This document shows positions 45,601-57,915 of a stretch of 64,000 nt of DNA, piece after piece; position 1 is the stretch's first letter; each line of letters opens with the position of its first letter. The stretch is from the NCBI RefSeq assembly GCF_013426205.1, contig NC_089427.1, positions 2,418,001 to 2,482,000 on the forward strand. The letters are read 5' to 3'. The notes under the pieces were generated by a model that was given only the letters and a program-made list of their open reading frames with translations, had not been told where the DNA came from and did not search any database. The DNA is from Metarhizium brunneum. Taxonomy: Eukaryota; Ascomycota; Sordariomycetes; Hypocreales; Clavicipitaceae. The position numbers were made by a program, and so were the translations under genes.

Positions 45601-46249
45601 GCAAGCTGCGACTCCATCACAGTTCCCTGGTGGACAACAGATGCCGCAACAATCAGCGCAGAAGCAGCCACGGCATAGCTACAGCCACCAGAATTTGGGA
45701 CTTCAGTCACCAAGCTCCTACATGTACCCTGTCATGCCCGCTGCGCAGTTTCACCAACAGCAGCTCTATCCACCACAGTTTGAAGATATTGGACCGAGCC
45801 TTCAGTCTAATATGGGTGTTGGGCAAATGAACCAGGGTTATAATACGGGCCATCGACTGCAAGGCATGCAAGGAAACCAAAGCGGAAGTTACTTGCCGTC
45901 CAACAACAACTTCATGACCATGTCAGATAATGATGTAGAGCCATTCCCACAACTGAGCATGAATGCTCTTGGACTGCAAAGCGTCGGAGACGTGCAGCTA
46001 GGAGGCCAGTTTGGCGGGCAAATTACCTTTGACGCCATGATGGACCCATCCAGCGTGAACGGGAGTCCCTTTAGTGGTCATGAGTCGCTGTCGACATATT
46101 CTCACTCGCCACACATGAACGCGTCAGCCTATAACCAAGACCAGCGTCATAATCAGCAACAGCAGCAGGGGCAACAACAGCAACAGGGGCAACAGCAGCA
46201 GCAGCAGCAACCACAACAACACTGGGACGAGCGGCCGCTTTTTCTATAA
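42698..46249 (+). CDS. Large C2H2 zinc-finger protein
   Basis: Single exon of 1183 residues from the ATG at 42698; the open frame continues upstream only with a TTG. Residues 1-620 are Ser/Pro/Arg-rich and probably disordered. A D-D-D-D-D-D-D-D run at about 640 is coded by GAC/GAT triplets. Residues about 655-710 form a helical segment (N-L-A-G-F-Q-Q-H ... Y-L-V-E-R-I-A) often found before the fingers in this fungal family. Four zinc-finger-like units follow at about 784-935: C-R-L-C...H-x-H, C-x4-C...H-x4-H, C-x4-C...H-x4-H and C-R-F-C...H-x3-H. The C-terminus is Gln/Met/Asn-rich and ends in a polyglutamine stretch (coded about 46150-46222). Likely a DNA-binding regulator; targets unknown and orthologue not named. 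Confidence 0.9.
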   Translation: MASSFAEAPASLQSHLSEPRNTQPSAGNGTQHTPSCGTDPFTLSHRRDEAVSPPVEHIETPAGSIATLSHYQSSDFSDLDDDPFFGADFNAIDPATPSFLDEVAWDQTTSFANHSTISESRHGSVDGSPYPLTPTHTASVHTTPPTSDRKDLGIVVTSETIPDSISPQQLRRPLKPNPILVGSSTLTPSYSGSNRTSEDGLAPAPAAMYPQSPRVTISVWDKDDDAPIHTVERTLEDSPGTVRGGIHSAGDLISTVHAQGFITGHRDSLDRWQQESGSRRAGLDPSSRPPDEIPSINEIVSQRRSDERNREVGRWLSDNPDNMSAPMEKSADELRAIDRKTHQDDEILFGHHTQNQFKEGSTILGGSGGEMSDVDRKILLAGRNFGDAPILHEIQMGEPGRFQPESSQAAIAKFESMCRDNDSIISRSATWGTRRRSFPSVVDVEGVTSGNFLKKLSISRGNGEKTSRPGSFLRDLRGLVRRTSANQLRKRSRSRSDGRSGSQAETSSHDGAGQHIKRETTPHLSPPLGSAGSGKKQSPSINTTLASMGQNFASIWTGHARSGSVSGPSPMGSPRASLNSLSVKNSLRRPRSKSEIPKSTGGTPDMESTSSLVDMWRKSGGPPVAPVRRVNQVHAVDDDDDDDDDELCEDNDMKANPNLIDEITPNLAGFQQHVITLNPALGDTHGYLVERIAHQQVARYKSLLNAKVKHLGLGANCPCGSLCVTLGGTANLLGQKGDTKAPDSLSAEEGMPTEGTINKESFPQDIPMPPTQYLPAEFECRLCYQSKKFQKPSDWTKHVHEDVQPFTCTWDKCRDPKSFKRKADWVRHENEGHRHLEWWTCDVDDCRHTCYRRDNFLQHLVREHKFLEPKVKTKAAMKRAGGVDPTWHKVEQCHMETTGRPQDEPCRFCGKTFPSWKKLTVHLAKHMEQISLPVLRLVDAKAKELAADTIISPIQDPAPRQAIPLTITQAATPSQFPGGQQMPQQSAQKQPRHSYSHQNLGLQSPSSYMYPVMPAAQFHQQQLYPPQFEDIGPSLQSNMGVGQMNQGYNTGHRLQGMQGNQSGSYLPSNNNFMTMSDNDVEPFPQLSMNALGLQSVGDVQLGGQFGGQITFDAMMDPSSVNGSPFSGHESLSTYSHSPHMNASAYNQDQRHNQQQQQGQQQQQGQQQQQQQPQQHWDERPLFL
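46151..46222 (+). repeat. CAG/CAA repeat coding C-terminal polyglutamine
   Basis: Interrupted CAG/CAA triplets with occasional GGG code Q-rich repeats near the end of the C2H2 protein. Confidence 0.85.
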
Positions 46250-47843
46250 GATTTCCAGTAGTATCCCGTCGAGGAAGGAGCCGTTATTGTTTGGGCGACA
46301 GTTGAAGGACGCACTTCTCTTCCTCTTTTGAGTGACCAACACTGTGTTATTTTTCAGCTGAACATGTGGTTTTTTCTTTCTTTTTCTTCTTTCTAGCCTT
46401 TTCCCATTTGCAGCGAGCAATTTTCGAGTTGGATTGCACAGTTGCTTTCGGTTTTTCCCGATGAAGGCGCAAACGCATGGCTGGCATGGTGTTAAGTTTT
46501 AGAGGCGAGTGACGGAGTGTTTCACGGGCTGTACGACGAATGGGTCTTGCGCCGTCTTAGCGGCTGGTTATGAATTATTCAGACGCTGGATATGCCAAAG
46601 GATATATTTTGGTTTTATTTTGAATACCATGGATTGGTGGAAGACAGGTTGCTGCAGAGACGGGTTGACCTGTGCGAATTTATGACGGTTGAAGATGTGT
46701 CCATGGATTGATATACCTTGTCTGGGTGCACATAGATGCATATTTGGTTTGGTTTGGATTCTGTAACGAATTATGACAGCCGTGGCCAAAAATGAATGAC
46801 TTTATTGAAACATGCGATAAACGAGAAAAGGTAGAAGAATAACTTGGGCTTCTGGCATAGCTAGGTGTCTGCTATATGCAAATGAGGTTCCATCAATCCG
46901 ATATTTCGGTTGGGTCAATACCTACCCGGTGGGTAGCTGACGTGTGTCGAGGAAAACTTGCCCGGCTTGAGGCTGTAAAGCGAAGCGACAAAACTGGTTT
47001 TTTTGTGAGCACCTTACACTTGGTCGCCTGGAACCTTTAAACGCGCAACTGTTGATTTTTTGATTGTATACTCCCCTAGGCAAGCATACTATCTGCGGTT
47101 TTAAATTGAAGGCCTACTATTTCTTTTACCAAGAAACAGTCAAGATACCCTGGTTTTTTCCACTAATAGATTCGCTTACATCCCATATATGCTGGGCAAA
47201 GATATGTAATGTAATTAATCGCATACTTGATCTACGTAGTGCGTTGGAAGGCGCGGCCGCTGGTCACGCCGGGAGGACGGGCCTTTTTGGCTCGACAGTC
47301 AATTGCATCCGTTAGTGCGTCGGGCATATTGCATATTTAATCGAGTGAATGGCCTGGTAGATAATCTGGCAGTGATTTTAACAAGTTATAAGAAGAAGAG
47401 CTTACGGAATAGTACTAGTAATAAGTGTGTAAACTGCTGGGATATCATAATGCACAGACAAGCTCTTCAAGCTGCCTGCTTGGCAGGGGAAAAGCTTGAA
47501 ATCTGGAGAAGTGCCAAGTGGAGCTTGGCGGATGCTCAGCGGCTGGTTTTCGAACAAGTCATTTTCTACTCCGTGCTTGACAATGTTTGGGTGGGCCAAA
47601 GACGGCGCGGTTGTGATACCCCTACTGAATACAGGGTTTTTTTCGTTTCGACGAGGAGAGATTGGGTATTGCCAGGGAAATGATACCTTCCAAGATTGAG
47701 CCTGTGCATGTGGCATCTACTCATCAGAGGACAGTTCGTTTCCCTGGGTCTGAGTAAATTATGACGTGGCATCGTGCACAAAATTTATAAACCAGGGATG
47801 CCATCTGAAATTAGGCCAGGTTCTTCTGGAGTTCTGTGTTAGC

Positions 47844-47860
47844 TACTCCGTACCTAGGTA
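47844..47860. repeat. Fused TACTCCGTA-TACCTAGGTA motif
   Basis: TACTCCGTA (47844-47852) overlaps TACCTAGGTA (47851-47860), the only place where I see the two dispersed motifs overlap. Confidence 0.75.
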
Positions 47861-49974
47861 CGTATCAGTATTGAACGATGGCGTGAAATGGCTGAATGCC
47901 TACTCCGCACAAACGAAAGCAGGCCCCCCAGAATTGTACGGACCAAACAAGAACGGAAACGAAAGACATGGCAAAAAAAGAGAGAGAGAAAGAAAAAGAG
48001 GCTTCATACTGAAGAAACAACTCCTCGTATAAAGTACCGGCTGGCATGGCGGTGCATAAAAGCAACCAGGTTCGTTATGGAGTACAATACGGAGCCTGCA
48101 GTGGAGCCTTTGGCTTGGAGGGATATTGGGGGCGAGGACGGCGTGGCTGGCTAGCTAGTAGTTTGTCTTGCCCAGAATGAAGGAAGCAGCAGGGAATGCA
48201 GGAAGCGAAAGTAGGTAGCTCTGCATTGAAATGTAGATGGATTTTTTTGAGCAACAATCGTCGGTGCATGGGGTACGAAGTATGTATGTATGTACATATG
48301 TACGTAATGGGTTCCCAGATCCCGTGGCTGGAAGTCAGCAGCATCACCACTAGGAAGCCAAAGTTGAGTAGGCATTCGTTCGTATTCAATGGTATGCCAC
48401 GAGGAATCCGTGCGTGCCTGTATTCGTGGTCATGTGAAAGCTGGGTCGACGATGCATAAACGGCCTAACGGCGTCTGACAGGAGGCAGTGCGGCGAACGA
48501 AGACACATGTCGTCCCATCAAGGCTCTAAATATACTGCGCATGATAGCCTCCTCGCCTTGCCAGATCCACCATATGAACGTACCGAGTACACTGCGGGAA
48601 AATCGATCCATGTGCCTGGTTGTATAACCCAGAGAGAGAATCGGTTGATGCTGAGGGTATGGAGTAGTAAATCGACGGCTGGGATTGTTGACCGGGCAAT
48701 TAAGAACAGCCTTGTTTGCTCAATCAGTGTGTACATGACTCTCACCAAAGCTTGAATTGCCATTTGTTGTATTCGAGGCTGCTTCATCGGCCTGGCCGTG
48801 AGAATAGACCCCAAAGAGGCCTCGACAGATCGTTCAGCGGTCTCGTCGACCACCGCCGCTCCACGAGAGTCGACATGGAGGGCCAGTCTCTGCACTCTCC
48901 TGACCAGCGTCGCCCCCCCTGGCGGACTGTTTGGCGGTTAACAACGCGGTGGTGGCGGGAATTGTGCCCCTGGCCAGGATGAGGTTTCAAGTATCGCACC
49001 ACGGATCGACCGCGGAGTGGATTGGGATGCAAAACCGCGGGTCTCGATTGGCGGGCTTAATGGGGTCTTGATTAAGGATTGGTCTAAAAGCCGCAGAGCC
49101 GCAAGGGTTCGCAAGTGGTGAAGCGCACATTGCCATCGGAGTAGTAGTACGTAGTGCTGCTCGGTGAAAGGTTTGGGGAGCGGTGACGGCAATTAGAAGA
49201 ACAGGATGAAAAATTGTGGCGCAAATACATGGCTTATGTTGTAGCGCCCGTAACGAACAATTGACCCCTTTGTTTGTTGCAGAGTATTTTGTAGACATGT
49301 CTGGGACAGTCTGGTTAATAATAGAAATCAACACCAAACATGACGGGCCCCTGAAGCCATGTGGAGTCGGGCCACACTTGCCTTGGGTGCCAAGACATGC
49401 ATGTGGCTTTAATGTTCGGCTGTACATGCAGCATTTCCGGCCCAGCGCATTTTTAATTCTGGCAGCGAGTTCAAACGGCGGCTAGAGGAACATCTTGCTC
49501 CAATTCGAGACCTCGACATTGTCTTGACCATGGGAGCATGCCTAGATTGAAGCTGGCTTTGCTGAAATGTTGTTGCATCTTCATGACATCTCGAGGCCGT
49601 ATTGTTTCTGCAGGCTTGGCAGAGTACAAACACTGTGACTGGTCAACATGTCACCGCCAGTCAACGTGGCTTAGAGTCCACCCGCCAGTTTTATACCCCT
49701 GGGATCTCGTTTTGATTCGCCAGCCTCGCCCTTGACCCCTGGAGTTTGCAAGTGGCTCTCGTGTGGATCGTCTCAACCACGGAGCACGGAGTACGGGGAC
49801 ACGAACTTGAGGGAACTACGGAGAGCAAGAGCCGTCCAAGAATCGTCCAATAACCAATGTACATACACTGCCCCTATTAGTACTTTGAGATCGAAGGGTC
49901 GATATATTACTTCGGTGCGAACATCTAGGCCCTAGGGGCGGCAGGGAGGCCAGTCTGGTCCATGCTTACCATGC

Positions 49975-50880
49975 ATGCTCCCTCTCGATTTAGTTCGGGT
50001 CTCCCATTTCTCTGTGCTTGTCATGCCCGATCCACCCTCTTCCTTTCCTTCTCCTCAACTTCGTATTCCTTCTCTCTCCGTCTCTCGCTCGCCAGCCGTT
50101 GATCATTTTGTTTTTGCGTGTTATTTTGCATTCTATTGTGATTTCGACATTCGTTTGGGAAATTCGTTTTTCTCATCACAGACACTCGACCTCCGTGCTG
50201 ACCCTTTCTCTTTTGCATCACCGCGTCGTCTTAGTTGTATGCGTTTCAGGTCCGCCCCTGGTTCGAGCTGCCGCCGCCACCACCACCACCACCACACCAA
50301 CTAAGGAGTACATACACCTCTATCGCGGCCTCAATCACAACTGCAGCCGCAGATACTGGCCGCCACCTTCCCCCCGATTTCTCTTTCCCCTTTTCAACAG
50401 TCTTTCAACGGCTGGTGAATCCGTGAACGAGGCGATATTCCTGTCCCTTCGTGCGATCTCGTCTTTGTTTTTTTTTTGCCTGTTTGTTTACTTCAATTCT
50501 ACCTTGGTTGACCCTTGGCAACTTTTGACTTCTTCGACACCGCTGGACGTATTTTTTTTGGTGTAAATTCACCTCCAACACGGTCTTTCAACTTTGATTT
50601 ACAGGACCAATATTGGAAAAAAAAATCATCCAATTCCTTGGATAGTCCTTCTTTCGTTAGCAACCTTTGCCGAACTGGGGAGAACAAACACGACTCTATA
50701 TCGAATTTCATGCGCATCTGCTGGTCTACAGCTCTTTGTTACCTGTTTTAAACTCCCTGTAGACATGTACTATATTGCTTTCAGCTTTCAGCCGATGAAG
50801 TCCTAACCGAATTTGAAACGATTGAATCCTCAACGCCGAATCGAAGTTGTTCCGTACCCGAGTCGTCAGTTTTATCTCGA
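49975..50880 (+). promoter_or_regulatory. Pyrimidine-rich promoter/leader of FLC2
   Basis: About 900 bp dominated by C and T on the sense strand of FLC2, with TTTTTTT and CACCACCACC runs. Such CT-rich stretches often precede transcription starts of fungal genes. An ATG at 50023 opens a frame to 50304, a possible upstream ORF if the transcript starts that early. The transcription start is unknown. Confidence 0.4.
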
Positions 50881-50913
50881 ACTATTTCTCGACATCTTTA
50901 GCAGAGGGCAAGA

Positions 50914-53253
50914 ATGGCTCGTACTAACCCGAGATGGAGTTCCTGGGCCCAGGGCATGGTGTTGTTTGGTCTCATGGCGACGAGAGTAATGGGGGGACAG
51001 ATTTTGAAAACCAGCGGATTCAGCGACTGTGGCTCTGATTCGACCATCAAAGTCGACAAGATTAATATCAGCTACAACAACGAGAACAAAACTGTGAATT
51101 TCGATATCGCTGGGTCTAGCAGCAAAGAACAGAATGTAACGGCGATACTCGACGTGACTGCCTATGGCAACACGGTGTACTCGAAAACTTTCAATCCCTG
51201 CGACAAGGGCACATTTGTTGAACGCCTATGTCCGGTTCCCGTGGGCCAATTTGCTGCTCAAGGGAACCAGCAGATCCCTTCCGAGTTTGCCAACATGGTG
51301 CCTGGTATTGCCTTCCAGGTACCCGATATCTCTGCTCACGCGACTTTGCGGTTGATGAGCCAGAACGGCGATAGGGTCGCCTGTGTTCAATCCGATGTTT
51401 CCAACGGCAAAACAACTGATATCCCCGCTGTATCTTATGTGGCCGTCGGTGTTGCTGGCGCCGCTCTGATCATGTCAGGAGTATCGGCTGTTGGTGCTGC
51501 ACTGTCCGGTGGTAGTGCTGCGCTTGGAAGTGGCTCTGGCGGAGCCGTAGGCACTATCAGCCCAAGCTTTGGGGAGGTAGTTGGGTGGTTTCAAGGCATG
51601 GCAATGAACAGCATGTTGTCAGTCAACTATCCTCCCATCTACCGCAATTTTGCCAAGAATTTTGCTTTCTCCGTCGGTCTTTTTCCCTGGTCAGGAATGC
51701 AGACCACAATCGATGATTTCCGATCCAAGACGGGTGGCAACTTGACCCAAGACAGCCTCTCTTACCTTCAAAATGCCACGCTGGTATTCCCAGATGGTTC
51801 AACAAGCAGTCCAAACAAAGGGCTATTCAATTTAAAGCGTGCTGTTGACACCTTTGTGGAACTCGCCAACAGGGCGGTGGAAGCTTCTGTCAACCCGACT
51901 GAACCGGTTGGCAATGGTGACTCGAATGACCTTCAACACAAAGTCAAGGGCATTCAAGCCTTTGCTGAGAAACTTCTCGTTCCCAAGTCGAACATATTCA
52001 TGACGGCCTTGCTGATTGTGGCTATCATCATCGCCGCCATTGTCGTTGGCATTCTCCTTGTCAAGGTTATTCTCGAAGCGTGGGCTCTGTTTGGCAGCTT
52101 TCCAGAGAGCTTGAGAGGCTTCCGAAAGCACTACTGGGGCTCTATTGCTCGTACTATTACCTCTCTCATCTTACTACTCTATGGCATATGGGTACTCTAT
52201 TGCGTATTTCAATTTACCCATGGCGACAACACGATCGCAAAGGTTCTCGCCGCTGTTACCCTTGCTATTTTCACTGCCATCTTGGCCTTTTTCTCATGGA
52301 AGATTTGGTCAGTTGTGCACAAGCTCAAGAAGCAAGATGGTGATGCGGCTGCCATGTATGAGGACAAGAAAATCTGGGTCAAGTACTCTTTGTTCTACGA
52401 ATCATATAAGCGACAGTACTGGTGGCTGTTTATTCCAGCCATTTTTTACATGTTTGCCAAGGGTGTTGCAATTGCTGCTGGAGACGGTCACGGCATGGCC
52501 CAAACGATTGCGCAACTGGTTATTGAGGGCCTTATGCTTTGTTTGCTCTTATGGAGTCGGCCTTTTGAGCGTCGTTCGGGAAACGTGATAAATATTGTCA
52601 TTCAAGTCGTACGCGTCTTGTCGATTGCTTGTATTTTGCTCTTTGTGCAAGAGTTCGGAATCAAACAGACCACACAGACCGTTGCGGGCGTGGCACTCAT
52701 CGCGGTACAAGCTACGTTAACTGCAGTGCTCGCAATTCTCATTGCTTGGAATGCCATCAACGCTTGCTGCAAGATGAATCCTCATCGAAAGAGGAGAAAG
52801 GAGGCTGGTAGGTTACATTCCTCTGGATAAAGTTTTATCCCTAACCTATGCTAACCATTTCGCTTAGAACAACTCAAACGCGACATGGATAACCTCACAC
52901 CTCTTGACGCCCGTAATTCCCTACTCCTAGACCGGGCACCAATGCCAGAGAAGTCAATGTTTGCCGTCTCGAGTGATTTGAACGAGAAGGGCCATGTGCG
53001 GAATGGTTCTGCCGAGCGGTTCTATCCAGGCGGTGGCGATATAAGACCACCTGTTGCTCCTTCTGGCGGCCACATGTACCGACCACTTACACCAACTATC
53101 GCGAATGACTCCCAGAGCCTTTTGGATGGAGCTGCGCCAATTGGCACATCAGATCGACAACCCACTGTGCCCAGTGTCGACCGAGAGTATCGTGGAGCGT
53201 ATGCACCATCCACGACATACGGCAATGGGGGAGGTTACAATCGTCGGTTCTAA
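50914..53253 (+). CDS. FLC2: Flc-family TRP-like membrane protein
   Basis: Member of the fungal flavin-carrier/TRP-like family, implicated in FAD uptake into the ER, Ca2+ homeostasis and cell-wall maintenance. Two exons: 50914-52807 and 52868-53253 (60-nt intron), giving 759 residues. A signal peptide (hydrophobic 13-28, M-G-G) leads to an ML-like lipid-recognition domain at about 30-165. It has paired cysteines (S-D-C, N-P-C, R-L-C, V-A-C) and N-glycosylation sites. A first TM segment lies at about 170-190, then a lumenal loop, then a TRP-like block of about eight segments from 365 to 620. A basic segment (H-R-K-R-R-K) opens the cytosolic tail, which is coded mostly by exon 2 and is Pro/Ser-rich. 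The layout matches yeast Flc1-3. The choice of FLC2 over other paralogues is inferred. Confidence 0.9.
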
Positions 53254-53941
53254 TGTATGGTCATGCTTGACGAAAAAGTGAAAATCGTGAGCCATTAGAT
53301 GTGGGAACGAGTCCAACGAAAATTCCCCCCTGCCCCGTGTTCTCCGTTCTTCAATAGGTTTGGATTGATGGTACCTTGTCGTTTAGACGATATTTAGCCT
53401 TGTTGCTCCCATTTATTTCTTATTTTGGTGTTTAATCTCTCTCCTTACCTTTACCACTTTCAATGACCACTGTCCGACGATTGACCTATCCTTGAACACC
53501 GCACTGCATCGAAATAGTGTATATAAAACATGGACATCTAAATTGCGCAAAGTTTAAAGAATAGAGCGGCATGCATAGCACAGACACAATTGCATTTATT
53601 GGAGCTTGGATAAGGTTTTGTACAAAGATGATATAGATGTAGTAAAAAAAGGCCCTTTTTCTTTTTGGAAGAAGCTAGATGAATTGCACGCATGCAGTAT
53701 GAATCAATTGATGTGCTTGCTGTTTGATCATGAGAAGGGCTCAGGCTGAAAGGCTTATAGTAATTGTAGCTACCTAGGTATGTTTGGAATGCGATTCGTG
53801 TCGACTTGAGAGTGTCTACTACATGACGGGATATTTGAAACCGATGGGGTGTAAAATGCCCATGTGTTGAATTATGCTCCTCCTCAGTTCCTTCAACCAT
53901 GATAATGAGATAGATGGTCTTAGACCCAGACCCCCAAATGT
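53254..53941. other. Convergent 3' spacer, FLC2 and VPS9
   Basis: No supported gene. A/T-rich with several AATAAA-like words, and CTACCTAGGTA at about 53770-53780. Confidence 0.5.
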
Positions 53942-56666
53942 CTATGAGGATAGCGCCAGACATGCATCAACCGCCAAGCCGACCCTGTTATATGGCCATA
54001 TTAGCACAAGTTCTCAGTCGAAAACAGGGCGCTGGAACGCCTAGAGAAATAAAGTCCTTACCTTCCCTGTTTCTGGTAAACAACATCGCTAATCACATCT
54101 TTATCGAGATCAGGAAACATGCCTGCTAGTGTCTCTACAACGTTTGCGTGCTCGGCACGATGCAGGCGCTGGGCCTCTGCTGCCTCGGCGCTTGCTTGTC
54201 TCGCGGCCGCTTCTTCAGCAGGGAGCGCGTGCTTGGCGAGCAACACCTCTTGTTGGCGTCGCAAAGCAGCGTGTTCGTCGCGGTAGTTGGATCGGGGGGA
54301 TTGGCGATCCGGCGGAGCTGGAGACCGGGGCGCACTCCCGGGGTTAGAGGACGAGCCATTTTCGTCAGAGAAGATGCGGCCGATTGTGCTGAGGGGTTTC
54401 TGGATGGTTCGGAGGAGGCCGCTAATTGCTGCGCCATCTTGGGCTTCGCCTTCGTAGGACGAGGTCGAGCGCCGGGGGGTTGAGCCCTCTGCGCCGCCGT
54501 CCGTGGAGGGACGCCCGCTTGATCCGCTGCGATGGATGCCGGTTTTTTCGTTGAATGTTGCCTGCTGCTGGACGATGGGGGATGTGGCTTGGTGTTTTTC
54601 TGCAATGGCTGATACGGCTGCCTCAACGTTTCTTTCAAACTCGTCGTCAGATATTGTCAGTGATGATCGGTCCATGTTCTCGATGAATTGGATAGCGCCC
54701 ATCTGTGGGAAACCTGTGTTAGCAATTTTGGGGAGAGCATGGCATGCAGGCCGTTTGTGAAACATACCAGAGATGACAAGTAGTAGCCAGCCTCGCCGCC
54801 GAGCTTCTCCTGATTTCTGAATCGCAAGATGTACTGCACATTGGAAACCAGATGCTCTGGGTTGGATTGCAGCACAACGTAAATCAGAAGCGGCATGAAT
54901 GAATCTGCTGATGAGTCTGACTTGTTATGTTTCAACAGACCTGTCAGAATTAGCAACCGAGAAAACACCGTGTGATGATTACGCTTCTGGAGGAGCTCAC
55001 CAAATATCACCTTGGAGCAGTTGAGAACACATATAATTTTGTCTCGTGGCGCTCTATATGATTTGATCTTTAAGAGTTCTGGAGAGAAAGAATGAGCCAA
55101 CACGTTAGAACCCTTGTGCCATTGACCAACATAGAGACGGACCATACCTTGCTGAGCTAGCTTCAAAAACCGGCGACCGCTGTCACCTACAGGTGGAATA
55201 TCCAGATGCTCCAGCTTCACCCATCCATAGATATTGATCTTTTGCGTTAGAATCTCATCGCGCTCGACGTCTTCTTGGTGTTGCCCTCGGCGACCCGGTC
55301 CTAAAGGTACATCTCCGCCTCTCCGTCTTGGTTTGGCACCAGGGATGGGCTTCGGAGGCGCAATCGCAGGGGAAAATGTCTGCGTATATAATCGATTCAT
55401 GACCAATTTTTCCATTCCCTCGCGGGCATTGTCGAATTCAGCGTCGGACACATCCCTCCAGACGTCGCACAACATCATCTTATTGGCAATGAAGGCCAGG
55501 AAATCGCTAGTAATCTTGACCTGCTCGTGAACCATCCACTGTTTCTTGCCAAATTCAGACAAGAACGACTTGAGATACCTTGCAACTGGATCGGCCTTCT
55601 TGTTCCGTAGCTGTTCTAAGAACCGGTGAAAATCGAAGGGCAGTGCCGGTTCTGGTTCTGGATCGGGCGGAGGTGGCCGATGCATAGATAGCTGCGGAGA
55701 AGTTGGCGCCGTGATGCTAGATGGCCGTCCGTCTTCTCGTGTCCTAGGGGGAGTTCCGAAGGCACCGTCCTTGGGTGGAACGGGGGGTCCTTGGTCATCG
55801 GTAGCCCGTTCCTTGGACCGTACACTAGACGGAGACGAGGTAGACATGCGCAAGGCGCTGAAGTCTTGGAGTGGGCTCGGTATCGACTGCGAGACTGGCT
55901 CCAAGCTCGACTTCCGTGGTGGATGCGGAGCAGGCCCAGAAAGAATGGGAGAGGCGATTTCCAGGCGCGGGCTCATGACTTCGTCTACACCAGGCCCACC
56001 ACCTGCCTCGCTGAACTGCTCCATGATGCTCTGAATTTCGGACCGAGAGCCGCCATCTTGCTCGTCTTCGCTTGTATACCTCTTTTCTTCATCTGCACCA
56101 TCGGATCTTGACGGCGAGGGCTCGTCGGATCGGTAGGATCTTGCAGTGGTGGAGGGGCACCGCGAAGGTGGCTGCGAGGTCACGGGGGTTGCGGGTGTGG
56201 GATCGACATAGGCCGACTGCTCGGCCGTAAGATATTGGGCATCATTTTCGATTTTGTGTGACGACGAGGCCGGGGCCTTTGGGGCCTTTATCGTGGCCAC
56301 AGAAGAGGTCATGACGTCTGGTGTGCCTGGCTCATGGAGCTTTAATGGTGCTAGGACCTGCTTCCCGGTGGCGGGTGTTGAGGGTTGTCTGATGTCGTCG
56401 GCGGGGCTTGAAGATGCGGACAAAGCTTCGGCAGAGGTAGCATCCTGCTCTGTCCCCCTTTCACCGGAAGTAGAAGCATGCCCTCGCTCGTCGTCTTTGT
56501 TCTTGGAGCCGTGTTGCTTGTCCCCGACAACGGCTGGCTCAACGACATGGTGGGCTGGGGAGTCGCAGAGGTGTCTTGGCTCTACATTTTCTTTGATAGT
56601 TGCTGTGTCTCCGCCGCCAGGTTGGCTAGTAACCTCTTGGCCCGCGGGTTCCTCCGGCGGCGACAT
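53942..56666 (-). CDS. VPS9: VPS9-domain Rab5 guanine nucleotide exchange factor with CUE domain
   Basis: Activates Rab5-type GTPases (Vps21/Ypt51) on endosomes and binds ubiquitin through a C-terminal CUE domain. Five exons: 56666-55148, 55078-55001, 54940-54768, 54702-54062 and 53984-53942, giving 817 residues. Residues 1-330 are Ser/Pro/Glu-rich and disordered, with a P-P-V-P-P-K segment. The helical bundle plus VPS9 core spans about 330-620, including C-S-K-V-I-F-G joined to L-L-K-H and D-S-S-A-D-S-F-M-P-L-L-I-Y-V-V-L with the conserved Asp and Tyr. Residues about 775-817 are the CUE domain (M-F-P-D-L-D ... D-A-C-L-A-L-S), completed only by the 43-nt last exon. Introns 1 and 2 (69 and 60 nt) are stop-free multiples of three. 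The start at 56666 is the first suitable ATG; an upstream exon is not excluded. Confidence 0.92.
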
Positions 56667-57915
56667 GCACGGCGTTGGATGATTGCGGCGGTTGTGTTCA
56701 GTCGCGGAGGGTCCAGAAACGTCGAGGTCGGTGAGGTTGCTGAGTTGGCGGATATGGGATGCGGGGGCACGCAGGCAGTTGGACTCGGTAGCAGACGGTA
56801 GAGAAGCTATGAAGACATGAGAATGCGGGTATATCTAGGTTGTGTCCGGGGTTGAGAATGGCGAGCTGACGGTGCAGCGTTGGAATGTCGGCTGGCTCGA
56901 GATGGATGATGGTGTTGGCCAAGGTTGTTGACGCTTGACAATAGCTCGCGGGCCGCGCGTGTGGAAGTGCACTGTGCACGACCAAGTCGGGCCACACGCA
57001 GCCACTGGCGGAGGGCGGAGGCAGCGCATCAGCGGACCAGAGGTCAGAGAACTGGATTGACATCTGGACATTGATTGAACGTCAAGTCAAAGCATTGATG
57101 TCAGCACAGAGCGTCGATGTCAGTGGACATCAGTGGATTGGCATCAGTGGGCCGCGGGGTCCAGTCAACCAGGGCTGGATGCAGCAGCGCCTCAATCCTC
57201 CATGTCCCTCCATCAATGTCGACCAGACAGGTTGATTGACTCGGTCAACGCTCAAGACTGGTCACGTCGCCCAAGATGCCAGCTACCTACACTTGCATCA
57301 CGGTGGTGTGTCACATGGGCACTTACAGATCAAGAAATCTACTAGGTAGGTGTACTTGGGAATTACTGATGATGCACGCGTCGACAATCGACCACCATAT
57401 TTGACTTAGTTTGGCAACGTTCAACTCGTCTCCTCTCATGTCAATTCAATATCAATAGGCCGGCCACTCTGTAAAATGAGGAGCATACCGTGACGGATTC
57501 TTGCTCATGCACAGTCTTGGCAGTGTAACATTTTTTCCACTAGCCTTGGACATGTAGCGACTCCGTGTCCTCTTCGAAATTCTCGAATCCAATAGCAGCA
57601 AGTTGCTACAATGCACGAAACGCATAACCCCCCAAGAAAAGAATCATGACTCATTTCCTTGACCAAAACACACAATCTCCGTTCCGTAGCGAAAATGCTT
57701 ACCCGGTCGACTCAGCAATCGTCATGAAAGTCTAAGCTTTGCAACTCAGCCTCACAATCACCAGCCCAGGCGTTTTGCGAGGCCGAGTTAGTCACAACAC
57801 TTGACTCGGCATAAAAACAAGCCCTCACAATTCCAATATAATCTACCCCGACTCATCGATTGAGAACCAGAGGCCTTCAGTAAACACTGCTCACCATAAA
57901 ATCACGGCACCAACA
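56667..57915. other. Divergent spacer, VPS9 and the DUF4291 gene
   Basis: No supported gene in 1.25 kb. 57060-57260 has repeated GATGTCAGTGGA/CATCAGTGG and TTGAC words like those upstream of DEF1. An ATAAAAA sequence at 57811-57817, about 100 bp before the DUF4291 ATG, is a possible TATA element. Confidence 0.45.

Larger units (their letters stand above)
46250..50913. other. 4.7 kb spacer between the C2H2 gene and FLC2
   Basis: No supported gene. The first 150-200 bp are T-rich (3' UTR of the C2H2 gene). 46800-47460 is more A/T-rich than its surroundings. TACTCCGTACCTAGGTA at 47844-47860 joins both dispersed motifs in one place. A GA-rich run lies at 47972-48002 and a TATG/TACA run at 48281-48306. 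From about 49975 to 50880 the plus strand is strongly pyrimidine-rich and is probably the FLC2 leader and promoter. Confidence 0.45.

Noticed and set aside
47303..47683. 126-codon plus-strand open frame in the 4.7 kb spacer
   Set aside because: No domain or splice context, and it lies in an A/T-rich stretch.
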